57,442 nt of DNA, from positions 1-57,442 of the forward strand of contig CACYSD010000016.1 of assembly GCA_902776985.1 (NCBI GenBank), read 5' to 3'. The DNA is from UBA3839 sp902776985 (lineage in GTDB: Bacteria; Bacteroidota; Bacteroidia; Bacteroidales; Bacteroidaceae). The position numbers were made by a program, and so were the translations under genes. A model generated the notes under the pieces. It saw only the letters and a program-made list of their open reading frames with translations. It was not told the DNA's origin and searched no databases. Of the stretch, positions 32,937-41,148 are shown one piece after another. Position 1 is the first letter of the stretch; each line of letters starts with the position of its first letter.

Positions 32937-34844
32937 TTATTTACGTTTGTTACGTTCTTCCTGCTGTCTGCGTTGCAATTCACGCTGCTGTTCTGCCATA
33001 GCCTGCATGCGCTCCATGAGCGATGATGCCTTCTTTGGAGATGACTTGCGCTCCTTGTATCTTGCCTCAAGACGTTCGAGCAGTTTTGTGTCGTCGGTCG
33101 TCTTGCGCAGATACCACATCATCAGGATTGAGATAAGACCGCTGACGAAGTAGTAGAAGTTCAGACCCGCTGCATAGTCATTGAACGAGAAGAAGAAAAT
33201 GAAAGGCATGGCGTATGAGAACCAGCGCATGAACTTCATACTCTGCTGCTGTTCTGAAGTCATTGAATAGCTCTGCTGACGCATGGAGATGAAGGTGTTG
33301 GCAACCATTGTGATACACCACAGCACACAGAAGATGCTCAGGTGGTCACCAATTCCCCATACGTTTCCGCTCCATTGCAGCACATCGTCGTATGTGGAGA
33401 GGTCGTCAGCCCAGAGGAATGACTGACCGCGCAGCTCGATTGCATTTGGAATGAAGTTGAAGAGCGCAATCCAGATAGGCATCTGTATGAGCATAGGCAG
33501 ACAGCCGCCCATTGGAGAAACTCCGTACTGGGAATACAGCTGCATGGTCTCCTGTTGCTTGAGCATTGCGTCTTCCTTGTTAGGATATTTCTTTGCTATC
33601 TCGTCAACCTTCGGACGGAGTACTCGCATATTCGCTGATGACAGATAAGACTTCTTCATCAATGGGAACACAGCGAATTTCACAATCAGGGTGATGAGCA
33701 AGAGGATAAGACCCATGTTCAGTCCCCAGCTGGTGAGGAAGTCGAACATATAGAGGAATATGAATCGGTTGATCCAGCGCACGATTGGCCATCCGAGGTA
33801 AACAATACTCTGAAGGTCAAGATTGGTATCCTCACCTATAGCCGCTTCATTCTCCTTCAGTGTCTGGAACTTATTAGGGCCGAGGTAAATCTTGAAGTTT
33901 GTAGGGTTCTTGCCTGTCGGGTCGAAGTCTGTTGTAACGGTAGCTGACAGTTCTTTGAGATGTCCGCTGCCTTTCTGACCCATTGTAGACGTCATGCGTT
34001 GAGCCTTGAAATTGCCGTCGGCAATAAGAATCTGACTGAAGAACTGAGTCTTGAAAGCCAGCCATTTGATTGGGTTCTCAAACTCTTCAGCTCCGTCGTC
34101 AGCGTTCTGACCCGATGAGGAAAGTTCATCGGTCTCGCCCTCTGTGTCACGGTAAGTGATAGTGCTGTAGCGGTTCTCAAACGAGAAACTCTTCTCCTGC
34201 TGACGCATGTTCTCCTGCCAAACGATTGTGAAGGTCTTCTTTTCAGATGAGAAGAAATTCTTCAGCGAATTCACCGTAACATCCATGTTCACTAGGTAGG
34301 AGTTTGGCACCATCTCATAGTCTATGGTGATGTTACCCTCGCCAATAGGCAGAACCATGCTCACGCTGCTGTCGGTGGCGTTTTCCGGATTGAAAAAGAA
34401 CTCCTGAGTGTTGATGTTCTCAGCCTTTCCGTCGAGCAGCATAGCCAGACTTACATTGTCTGTGCTGTCGAACAGTACGATATTTCCACCCTCACGGCTC
34501 TTGTAAGTCTTGTCGAGCAGTTCGGCACGAAGAATCTGACCACCCTTGTTGGAGATGTCCAGCTTCAGCAGATTATTCTTAATTGTAGTGATACCGTCCT
34601 TGCCCTGACGAGCCTGGAAGAAGATGTTGTTGGAGTCGGTCCGTTCCTCCTCCAGTTTCTTCTCTTCCTTAATGGCATTCTCTTTCTTTATGCTGTCACT
34701 TTTTACTTTTGCTACAGCTTCTGTAGCCTGCTGAATACGCATTAGTTCAGCCTGCTTCTGTGACTGCTTGCTGTTGTAGACCATGAATACTACGAACACA
34801 AGTCCAATCAGCAACCAACCAATCAATGAATTTTTATCACGCAT
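32937..34844 (-). CDS. yidC: Membrane protein insertase YidC
   Basis: YidC inserts and folds proteins in the inner membrane, alone or with SecYEG. The ATG at 34842-34844 begins MRDKNSLIGWLLIGLVFVVFMVYNSKQ, the N-terminal anchor helix. A large periplasmic domain of about 330 residues follows, then the conserved five-helix insertase core (GLILLLITLIVKFAVFPLMKKSYLSSANM, then PMGGCLPMLIQMPIWIALF) and a basic tail (QQRELQRRQQEERNKRK) that can contact ribosomes. The 635-residue length is normal for Bacteroidetes. Its -7 box is at 34890-34897. The S9 peptidase gene follows after seven bases. Confidence 0.95.
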   Translation of the reverse strand: MRDKNSLIGWLLIGLVFVVFMVYNSKQSQKQAELMRIQQATEAVAKVKSDSIKKENAIKEEKKLEEERTDSNNIFFQARQGKDGITTIKNNLLKLDISNKGGQILRAELLDKTYKSREGGNIVLFDSTDNVSLAMLLDGKAENINTQEFFFNPENATDSSVSMVLPIGEGNITIDYEMVPNSYLVNMDVTVNSLKNFFSSEKKTFTIVWQENMRQQEKSFSFENRYSTITYRDTEGETDELSSSGQNADDGAEEFENPIKWLAFKTQFFSQILIADGNFKAQRMTSTMGQKGSGHLKELSATVTTDFDPTGKNPTNFKIYLGPNKFQTLKENEAAIGEDTNLDLQSIVYLGWPIVRWINRFIFLYMFDFLTSWGLNMGLILLLITLIVKFAVFPLMKKSYLSSANMRVLRPKVDEIAKKYPNKEDAMLKQQETMQLYSQYGVSPMGGCLPMLIQMPIWIALFNFIPNAIELRGQSFLWADDLSTYDDVLQWSGNVWGIGDHLSIFCVLWCITMVANTFISMRQQSYSMTSEQQQSMKFMRWFSYAMPFIFFFSFNDYAAGLNFYYFVSGLISILMMWYLRKTTDDTKLLERLEARYKERKSSPKKASSLMERMQAMAEQQRELQRRQQEERNKRK

Positions 34845-34889
34845 ATTGTTTTTAAGTTCTTGAGTTTTTAAGAAATGCAAAAATCTTGG

Positions 34890-34897
34890 CAAAGTTA
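34890..34897 (-). promoter_or_regulatory. -7 box for yidC
   Basis: TAACTTTG (minus strand) followed by CC matches the consensus; the -33 position is not recognisable. It is back to back with the promoter of the DUF1573 gene, 22 bases away. Confidence 0.6.
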
Positions 34898-34918
34898 GTA
34901 AAAAAAAAGAATAATAAG

Positions 34919-34926
34919 TATCTTTG
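34919..34926 (+). promoter_or_regulatory. -7 box for the DUF1573 gene
   Basis: TATCTTTG followed by C is a full match to TAnnTTTG, 34 bases before the ATG at 34960. The -33 region has TTAG rather than TTTG. Confidence 0.6.
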
Positions 34927-34959
34927 CACCATAAAACTTATAATATACATATTTTTGTC

Positions 34960-35364
34960 ATGAACAAATTAAGATTTTTACTCCTTCTTATCGCACTTGT
35001 TGCGGCAATTGGTGTTAGCGCAAAAAAGAAATACCCAATAATTAAGTTTGAACAGACAACCATAGATCTGGGCACATTCTCAACCGATAACGCAGTGCGC
35101 AAGTGCACCTTCACCTTTCGCAATGTGGGCAAGGCAAAACTCATGATTAACTACGTACATACCTCATGCGGATGCACGGTGGCAGATTACCCCAAGGACT
35201 TTATCTCTCCAGGAGGGGTAGGGCAGATCACCGTTACTTACGACGGAAGAGGTAAGATGCCGGGCAGATTCAAGAAAGCCATCCAGATCTATTCTAACTG
35301 CAAGGACGACTATATGCGCCTCTTCATCACAGGAAAAATGTCTGCAACCGCAACCTCGGACTAA
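34960..35364 (+). CDS. Secreted DUF1573-domain protein
   Basis: The ATG at 34960 is chosen because it begins the signal peptide (MNKLRFLLLLIALVAAIGVSA). The mature ~113 residues are a single Ig-like DUF1573 domain: IKFEQTTIDLGTFSTDNAV, CTFTFRNVGKAKLMI, the cysteine motif HTSCGCTVADYP, and FKKAIQIYSNC. The family is frequent in Bacteroidetes, is probably periplasmic, and has no proven function. It is monocistronic, with a divergent promoter shared with yidC and its own terminator. Confidence 0.88.
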   Translation: MNKLRFLLLLIALVAAIGVSAKKKYPIIKFEQTTIDLGTFSTDNAVRKCTFTFRNVGKAKLMINYVHTSCGCTVADYPKDFISPGGVGQITVTYDGRGKMPGRFKKAIQIYSNCKDDYMRLFITGKMSATATSD

Positions 35365-35391
35365 TCACTAAGGAAAAAGCTATTATACAGG

Positions 35392-35440
35392 AATCGCACT
35401 GTCATTTACTTGGCGGTGCGATTGTTTGTTTCTTTTATTT
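35392..35440 (+). terminator. Intrinsic terminator of the DUF1573 gene
   Basis: AATCGCAC and GTGCGATT pair across a 16-base loop and are followed by a T-rich run. Confidence 0.75.
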
Positions 35441-36139
35441 CTTTGGAAATATATATCCCTTTACAGGATGTTTGTAGCGAGTGCCTAAGGCGTGTTCTGC
35501 TCGTTGCTCGAACGGCAGTTTGCCTTGCTTGATGCTCTTGATGATGATCTTGGTACCTACCTGAGCATAGTTGGTCTTCAGATGGATGATGTCGGCATCA
35601 CGAAGACGTATGCAACCCTCGCTGTCACGACCTGGAACGGATGGCTCGTTGTTGGTGCTGCCATGTATGCCGATGCCTGTGTGGGGTGGGGTGGACAGAC
35701 GCATGAACCACGCTCCGTAGGATAGCATATTTCCACGACCATCCTTAAAGTCATGTGTCCAGGTGGATGCATCTTGTATCTGACTTATTGTAAAAGGCTT
35801 CTTCAATGTGCTCTCCGGTGTGCTCATGTCGCCTCGCTTGGTCTTGTTTCCAGCGTTCTTGCCGTAGCATACGGGGTAGTGGGCTACAAGAACGGTGTCG
35901 TTTGCCACTTTCTCGTAGACATAGAGACGATACTCGCGTTTTGAAATGACAAAGAAACAGTTCTGACGCTGTACTCCCGACTTCTTATATACTCGAATGG
36001 AATCGTTGTAGTTATAGACATGGTAGGTTTTCTTGCCTACGGTTACATATCGCATGTCAGCATCGTCGTTGCTGGTCTGAGCTTGGAGAGTGAAGAGTGA
36101 AGAGTGAAGAGTGAAGAATAATAAGAGCAGTTTTTTCAT
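35435..36139 (-). CDS. L,D-transpeptidase (YkuD domain)
   Basis: The ATG at 36137-36139 begins a signal peptide (MKKLLLLFFTLHSSLFTLQA). The catalytic motif is near the C-terminus: GIGIHGS, then SEGCIRLRDADI, with the nucleophile cysteine in GCIR and the histidine in HGS. These periplasmic enzymes make 3-3 cross-links in peptidoglycan or attach proteins to it. The length is 234 residues. Unusually, the hydrophobic signal sequence is encoded by four exact copies of a 7-base repeat, so a gain or loss of one unit would shift the frame. It lies 34 bases after the SpmAB gene on the same strand. Confidence 0.9.
   Translation of the reverse strand: MKKLLLLFFTLHSSLFTLQAQTSNDDADMRYVTVGKKTYHVYNYNDSIRVYKKSGVQRQNCFFVISKREYRLYVYEKVANDTVLVAHYPVCYGKNAGNKTKRGDMSTPESTLKKPFTISQIQDASTWTHDFKDGRGNMLSYGAWFMRLSTPPHTGIGIHGSTNNEPSVPGRDSEGCIRLRDADIIHLKTNYAQVGTKIIIKSIKQGKLPFEQRAEHALGTRYKHPVKGYIFPKK
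36088..36115 (-). repeat. Four tandem 7-base repeats inside the L,D-transpeptidase signal peptide codons
   Basis: GAGTGAA is repeated four times on the plus strand (coding strand TTCACTC). Because 7 is not a multiple of 3, the unit is read in different frames and encodes a heptapeptide-type pattern (FTLHSSL). The same heptamer, CTTCAC(A/T), forms five copies just before nspC at 47349-47383. Confidence 0.85.
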
Positions 36140-36173
36140 ATCGAGAGCTTTTAGTGTGAAGATTACTTTCATT

Positions 36174-37415
36174 CTATTCGTAGAAGAAGAAATAACTGAA
36201 GAGGATGGCGGCTATGATGCCGGCTGCATCGGCCAGCAGACCGCAAGCCACGGAATAGCGGTATTTCTTGATTCCAACGCTACCGAAATAGATGGCGAGG
36301 ATGTAGAAGGTGGTGTCGGTACTGCCTTGAAGTACGCTTGCCAGATGGCCGACGAACGAATCCGGACCTAAGCCTTCGGTTCCGAATATGTTGAGCATCA
36401 TGCCTCGTGCTCCTCCTCCGTTGAGTGGCTTGAGGATGGCTACAGGAAGGGCGTCAACGAAGTCTGAATTGACTCCACAGGCGCTGACGATATTAACAAC
36501 TCCGTCCTGAAGCAGCTGCAAGGCTCCTGATTCCTTGAACACTCCAATGGCCACGAGGATGGCTACGCAGTAGGGGATGATGCTTACGGCAACGTTGAAT
36601 CCGCCCTTGGCTCCGTTGATGAAGGAATCATAGACATTGAGTTTCTTCCTCCAGCCATGTAGTATGAATATCATGATTGCTCCAAGGAGGAGACACGCTG
36701 TGAGTATGCGGCAGAAGTTCTTGACGTCTTCGCTACTCATGCCGTAGATGGTCCAGAAGAGTGCTGCAACGAGTGCCAGAATGCCCGCGAACATCACAAG
36801 GAACGCCTTGCGGAAGAGGTTGATGCGCTGGTAGATGCTGACTGCCAACAGTCCGACCATAGTTGAGCACATGGTGGTGAGAAGCAGGGGTATGAACACG
36901 TCGGTGGGGTCGGCTGCATTGAACTGTGCACGATAGTTCATGATGCTGACGGGGATGATGGTCAATCCAGACGTGTTGAGCACCAAGAACATAATCATGG
37001 AGTTGCTGGCTGTGTCCTTCTTGGGGTTGATGGACTGCAGTTCCTGCATGGCCTTGAGACCCACTGGGGTTGCTGCGTTGTCGAGTCCAAGCATGTTGGC
37101 AGAGACGTTCATGAAGATACTGCCAAGTGCCGGATGTCCCTTGGGGATCTCAGGAAACAGCTTGGTGAGGACTGGGCTTAGGAATTTTGCCAGTTTGTTT
37201 ACCAGTCCGCTGTCTTCACCGATTTTCAGGAGTCCCATCCACAGGGTGAGCGTTCCTGTCAGTCCGAGAGTGATTTCAAAGGCTGTCTTCGACATCTCGA
37301 ACGTTGAGTCCATCATAGACGGAAGTGCTTCGGTATCGCCCATGAATATCAGACGGGCTAGTCCTACAATAACGCCAATGACGAAAAGTCCTATCCAAAT
37401 ATAGTTGAGTGCCAT
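36174..37415 (-). CDS. SpmA-SpmB fusion, nucleoside-recognition domain membrane protein
   Basis: The 413-residue protein has about ten hydrophobic segments. Residues 1-~200 resemble spore maturation protein A (GSIFMNVSANMLGLDNAATPVGLKAM, then FLVLNTSGLTIIPV) and residues ~230-413 resemble SpmB (GAKGGFNVAVSIIPYCVAILVAIGV, then LPVAILKPLNGGGARGMML). In Firmicutes the two are separate genes linked to spore core dehydration. In Bacteroidetes a fused copy is common, and it presumably transports a small molecule. It starts directly after the GH13 stop (no gap) and is followed by the L,D-transpeptidase gene. Confidence 0.88.
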   Translation of the reverse strand: MALNYIWIGLFVIGVIVGLARLIFMGDTEALPSMMDSTFEMSKTAFEITLGLTGTLTLWMGLLKIGEDSGLVNKLAKFLSPVLTKLFPEIPKGHPALGSIFMNVSANMLGLDNAATPVGLKAMQELQSINPKKDTASNSMIMFLVLNTSGLTIIPVSIMNYRAQFNAADPTDVFIPLLLTTMCSTMVGLLAVSIYQRINLFRKAFLVMFAGILALVAALFWTIYGMSSEDVKNFCRILTACLLLGAIMIFILHGWRKKLNVYDSFINGAKGGFNVAVSIIPYCVAILVAIGVFKESGALQLLQDGVVNIVSACGVNSDFVDALPVAILKPLNGGGARGMMLNIFGTEGLGPDSFVGHLASVLQGSTDTTFYILAIYFGSVGIKKYRYSVACGLLADAAGIIAAILFSYFFFYE

Positions 37416-39179
37416 TTAAAGCCGGATTTTTATTACCTTGCCGTTGAGGGCGGGGATGGTGATGTCGATTGTGGTGTTCTCGTTGAGAGTTATATTCTCT
37501 TTTTCGCCTGTGAGCAAATCCACGGCGGGACGGGCATTGGCTGACTGGGGCATCTTCAGGTAGTCGAAGGCGTGGGCTGGTATCTTGATTGATGTGTGTG
37601 CACCTCGCTCATCGAAGTTCGCAACTACGAGAATAAGGTCTTTGCCGCTCTTGCGGAGGAATGCATACTGGCGATGGGTATTCATCATCGCATTGTCGTA
37701 GTTGGCGTACATGATATCAAAGAATTCTCCTTCACGCAGAGCTTTCTCCTTGTTGCAAAGGGTAAGGACAGTGCGGTAGAATGCCTGCAATTCCTTTTCG
37801 TCTTCTCTCATGCGCCTGCCGTCGAACTTGCCTCCGTTGCGCCAGCGGCTGATGGTGGGCACAGTCCAGTAGTCGAAAATGGTAGTTCTGCCATCTGCTC
37901 CGCTGAATCCCTCTGAATCGGCAGCAGGTTCACCAAACTCCTGACCAAAGTAAACCATAAACGGATTACTGCGCATTAGAGCTGACACCAGCAGGGCTGG
38001 ACGTCCCTTCTTGGCTGAACCTGCGAAGAATGGGGATGCGATGCGTTGCTCGTCGTGGTTTTCAAGGAAATTGAGCATGTGTGGCTGTATGTCGTCAACG
38101 CTCTGCCAGCACTGGGTGATGGCTGACGCACTATTGCCGTTGACTACGGTGCGCAGGGTGTCGTACAGACCGACCTTGTCGTAGAGATAGTCGAAATGTC
38201 CGTTGTGGATGTAGTTACGGTATTCGTTTGGATTATATACTTCAGCAATGAAGTTGATGTCGGGATGCTCTGCCTTGATTTGTGGAATAACCCAGCCCCA
38301 GAACTCGCACGGAACCATCTCTGCCATATCGCAGCGGAATCCGTCTACGCCTTTTCCTGCCCAGAAGAGGAGGATGTCGCGCATCTTGGTCCATGTGTCG
38401 GGGACAGGGTCGAAATGGCATGTACGTCCATGGGTGTAGTCAACTCCATAGTTGAGCTTGACTGTCTCGTACCAGTCGTTCCTTTCCGGATAGGCATTGA
38501 AACAGTCGTTACCGGTTGCCTTAGCTGGCATCTCGATATAGGCGCTGCCTGTGGAGTCGTTGAGTGAGAACTTAGGAGAGAACTGCTGCCCCGGGATGTA
38601 ATAGAAATTGTTGTTGGCATCGAAGTCGACTTTGTTGTTGTCGCCTTCGCCCAGGTCTTTCACTCCTGCAGGCTTGGAATCGCTCCCGTACTGACGTGAA
38701 ACATGATTGGGAACGAAATCGATTATCATTTTCAAACCTGCCTTGTGGGTTCTGCGCACGAGGGCTTCAAACTCCTTCATCCTCAGCGGTACTTTGGTGG
38801 CAAGATCGGGGTTGATGTCATAGTAGTCCTTAATGGCATAGGGACTTCCTGCCAGTCCTTTCACTACCGCAGGGTGGTCTTTGGCTATTCCGAATTCGGT
38901 ATAGTCGGTTTGTGTGGCATGTTCGATGATGCCGGTGTACCAAATGTGTGTGCAACCAAGATCCTTGATTTGCTCGAGGGCTTTCTGTGTGAAGTCTGCC
39001 ATCTTGCCGACTCCGTTCTGGGTGGAATTGCCGTTGGCTACACAATGTGATGAGTTTGCTCCGAAAAGACGTGTGAATACTTGGTAAATAATAGGTCTTT
39101 CTTTCATACTTCTTGTTTGTGCATTCGACATGATGGACGATGCAAACAGGATGTAGCATAGTATTATTCGTAGTTTCAT
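37416..39179 (-). CDS. Secreted alpha-amylase family (GH13) enzyme
   Basis: The product has 587 residues with a signal peptide (~1-20, ending MSNAQ). It has the four GH13 regions: MIIDFVPNHVSRQ, GVDGFRCDMAEMVP with the nucleophile aspartate, NFIAEVYNPNEY with the acid/base glutamate, and FLENHDEQR with the stabilising aspartate. The barrel begins almost at the mature N-terminus (IIYQVFTRLFG), and a short C-terminal beta domain closes the chain. It cleaves alpha-glucans, probably in the periplasm; exact specificity is not clear. It heads a three-gene run with SpmAB and the L,D-transpeptidase. Confidence 0.9.
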   Translation of the reverse strand: MKLRIILCYILFASSIMSNAQTRSMKERPIIYQVFTRLFGANSSHCVANGNSTQNGVGKMADFTQKALEQIKDLGCTHIWYTGIIEHATQTDYTEFGIAKDHPAVVKGLAGSPYAIKDYYDINPDLATKVPLRMKEFEALVRRTHKAGLKMIIDFVPNHVSRQYGSDSKPAGVKDLGEGDNNKVDFDANNNFYYIPGQQFSPKFSLNDSTGSAYIEMPAKATGNDCFNAYPERNDWYETVKLNYGVDYTHGRTCHFDPVPDTWTKMRDILLFWAGKGVDGFRCDMAEMVPCEFWGWVIPQIKAEHPDINFIAEVYNPNEYRNYIHNGHFDYLYDKVGLYDTLRTVVNGNSASAITQCWQSVDDIQPHMLNFLENHDEQRIASPFFAGSAKKGRPALLVSALMRSNPFMVYFGQEFGEPAADSEGFSGADGRTTIFDYWTVPTISRWRNGGKFDGRRMREDEKELQAFYRTVLTLCNKEKALREGEFFDIMYANYDNAMMNTHRQYAFLRKSGKDLILVVANFDERGAHTSIKIPAHAFDYLKMPQSANARPAVDLLTGEKENITLNENTTIDITIPALNGKVIKIRL

Positions 39180-39226
39180 GCCGTTGAGAATGAAGTGGTG
39201 GTTAAAAATGATAAATCCCTACAACT

Positions 39227-39270
39227 CTCATAAGTCCAATAATCTAATGTGTGATTATAAGACTTATGAG
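39227..39270 (-). terminator. Hairpin between fabD and the GH13 gene
   Basis: CTCATAAGTC (39227-39236) pairs exactly with GACTTATGAG (39261-39270), and an inner ATAATC/GATTAT stem continues the pairing. It lies just past the fabD stop. There is no strong T-run, so it may act as a weak terminator or RNA-stabilising structure. Confidence 0.55.
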
Positions 39271-39298
39271 ATGGTGTAAGGAGAGGGTAGGAATATGA

Positions 39299-40195
39299 TT
39301 ATTCAATTCCGTGGAAAGTCACAGCTTCGTTGCCTTTGGCAATTTTTGCAATCATTCCCTGCAAAGCCTTGCCTGGGCCACATTCTGTGAAGTCTGTTGC
39401 TCCGTCAGCAATCATGTTCTGAACTTCGTAAGTCCAGCGTACTGGTGCGGTAAGCTGAGCGATGAGGTTCTGCTTGATTTCAGCTGCGTCGGTGTGAGCC
39501 TTGGCGTCTACATTCTGGTAAACAGGGCACTTTGGAGTGTGGAACTCGGTAGCCTCGATTGCTGCCTGGAGTTCGTCCTTAGCTGGCTGCATGAGTGGTG
39601 AGTGGAATGCACCGCCTACCTTCAGAGGAAGAGCACGCTTGGCACCGGCTTCCTTCATCTTCTCGCAAGCTGCGTTGACTGCGTCGATGTTTCCAGAGAT
39701 AACCAGCTGACCTGGGTTGTTGTAGTTTGCTGGAACAACGATGTTGCCTGGAGTTGATACTTCAGCACAGATCTTCTCTACGTCCTCGTCTGAAAGACCG
39801 ATGATTGCAGCCATTGTTGAAGGTGCTGCCTCGCATGCTTTCTGCATGGCTTGTGCACGCTGGCTAACCAGTTTAAGACCATCTTCAAATGAGAGTGCTC
39901 CTGCTGCAACGAGAGCTGAGAATTCACCAAGAGAATGACCTGCTGTCATTTCAGGCTTGAAAGCGTCACCCATGCAGAGTGCTGAGATAACAGAGTGGAG
40001 GAATACTGCTGGCTGAGTAACCTTTGTCTGACGGAGTTCCTCGTCTGTGCCTTCAAACATTATTTTTGTGATTTCAAAACCAAGGATTTCATTTGCCTTG
40101 TCAAACATTTCCTTTGCTAACGCGCTGCTCTCATAAAGGTCTTTACCCATGCCTGAGAACTGGGCACCCTGTCCGGGGAATACAAATGCTTTCAT
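39299..40195 (-). CDS. fabD: Malonyl-CoA:ACP transacylase
   Basis: FabD loads malonate onto acyl carrier protein for fatty acid synthesis in the cytoplasm. The 298-residue protein starts with FVFPGQGAQFSGMG. The nucleophile is S88 in GHSLGEFSAL and the partner histidine is H198 in GGAFHSPLM. The length is normal. The gap to the upstream GH25 gene is 86 bases, AT-rich, with no recognisable promoter box. Confidence 0.95.
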   Translation of the reverse strand: MKAFVFPGQGAQFSGMGKDLYESSALAKEMFDKANEILGFEITKIMFEGTDEELRQTKVTQPAVFLHSVISALCMGDAFKPEMTAGHSLGEFSALVAAGALSFEDGLKLVSQRAQAMQKACEAAPSTMAAIIGLSDEDVEKICAEVSTPGNIVVPANYNNPGQLVISGNIDAVNAACEKMKEAGAKRALPLKVGGAFHSPLMQPAKDELQAAIEATEFHTPKCPVYQNVDAKAHTDAAEIKQNLIAQLTAPVRWTYEVQNMIADGATDFTECGPGKALQGMIAKIAKGNEAVTFHGIE

Positions 40196-40281
40196 AATCT
40201 GTTATTGTTTTAATTGATATATTGTTATGTTGTTTATACTTAGATTTTTACCGTCTTTTATTAAAAGTGATACTTTAGGTA

Positions 40282-41136
40282 TTAGAACATGATTTCATGT
40301 ATGGCGTGACGTCCCATGAACTTGCTCCTGTCCACATCTCCCTTGATGCCGCGAACGGTACCCTGACTGGTGAACTGCCACATCATATATTCGTCGCCAC
40401 GTTCCAATGTGGGCGGTGTGAATGTATAGCTGGCAATCATGTAGGGATAGCTTCGAAGTTTGGAGTTGTAGGCGCAGTATTTCTTGTAATAGTGCTTGCC
40501 TGTATAAATCATCGGCTTCTTTCCGATTTCCTTTGTGATGAGTTCAAGCAACTTCTCAAGACGACTGACAAATACTCCGTCGCTGACTCCGTTCGAGAGT
40601 TCAACATCGACGATTGGGATGAGGTCTTGGTTCTGCTTCTTGAACACACTCATGAAGTTGGCAAACTGCGCCTCAGCCGTAGTGTTGGCTCTGAAGAAAT
40701 GGTAAACACCGACCTTGAGTCCTGCACGGCGTGCCTCACGATTGTTGTATTCGTAGGTGTTGTCAACCATGTTTGATCCCTCGGTCATTTTCATGTAAAC
40801 ATAACCTACCTGAGGGTCACGCGCAACTTCCTGCCAGTTGATTCGTCCTTGGTAGTGACTGACATCTATGCCGTGGAGGGGATTGCCTACAGCTCCATGT
40901 CCAATGCCTGCAAGATCGGGTTTCTGAAGAGCTTTGGGATGATTGTCGGGAGCAGCCTTGCGGGTGATGGGGTCTGGCTCGATCAGAGGCAGGTAGCTTG
41001 GATGCTCACGCTTGAGATCGTATTTTGATTTCTTCTTTTTTGCATCAACAGGCTGCACACACACCATGCACATTACTAATAAAAGCAATGCGGCTGTTAG
41101 GAATCTGTAGAATGTATGTTTGGACGTTGTTTGCAT
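40282..41136 (-). CDS. GH25 family lysozyme (N-acetylmuramidase), secreted
   Basis: The 284-residue protein has a membrane-spanning or signal segment (~10-30) and a basic linker (KKKKSKYDLKREHP), then a GH25 barrel. The acidic catalytic residues are visible: D91 in GIDVSHYQG, E119 in YMKMTEGSN, and D177/E179 in PIVDVELSNG. Such enzymes cut the glycan strands of peptidoglycan. It starts 12 bases after the glutamine synthetase stop, so the two are probably co-transcribed, an odd pairing. Confidence 0.9.
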   Translation of the reverse strand: MQTTSKHTFYRFLTAALLLLVMCMVCVQPVDAKKKKSKYDLKREHPSYLPLIEPDPITRKAAPDNHPKALQKPDLAGIGHGAVGNPLHGIDVSHYQGRINWQEVARDPQVGYVYMKMTEGSNMVDNTYEYNNREARRAGLKVGVYHFFRANTTAEAQFANFMSVFKKQNQDLIPIVDVELSNGVSDGVFVSRLEKLLELITKEIGKKPMIYTGKHYYKKYCAYNSKLRSYPYMIASYTFTPPTLERGDEYMMWQFTSQGTVRGIKGDVDRSKFMGRHAIHEIMF

Positions 41137-41148
41137 GATTCTAGTGTG

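Noticed and set aside
30740..33070. Longer start for the S9 peptidase
   Set aside because: The extra 47 residues are arginine- and serine-rich, overlap yidC, and precede a clear signal peptide that should be N-terminal.
35435..36172. Longer start for the L,D-transpeptidase (MKVIFTLKALD...)
   Set aside because: It would place extra residues before a good signal peptide and run to within two bases of the SpmAB stop; the start at 36139 gives the usual signal peptide layout.
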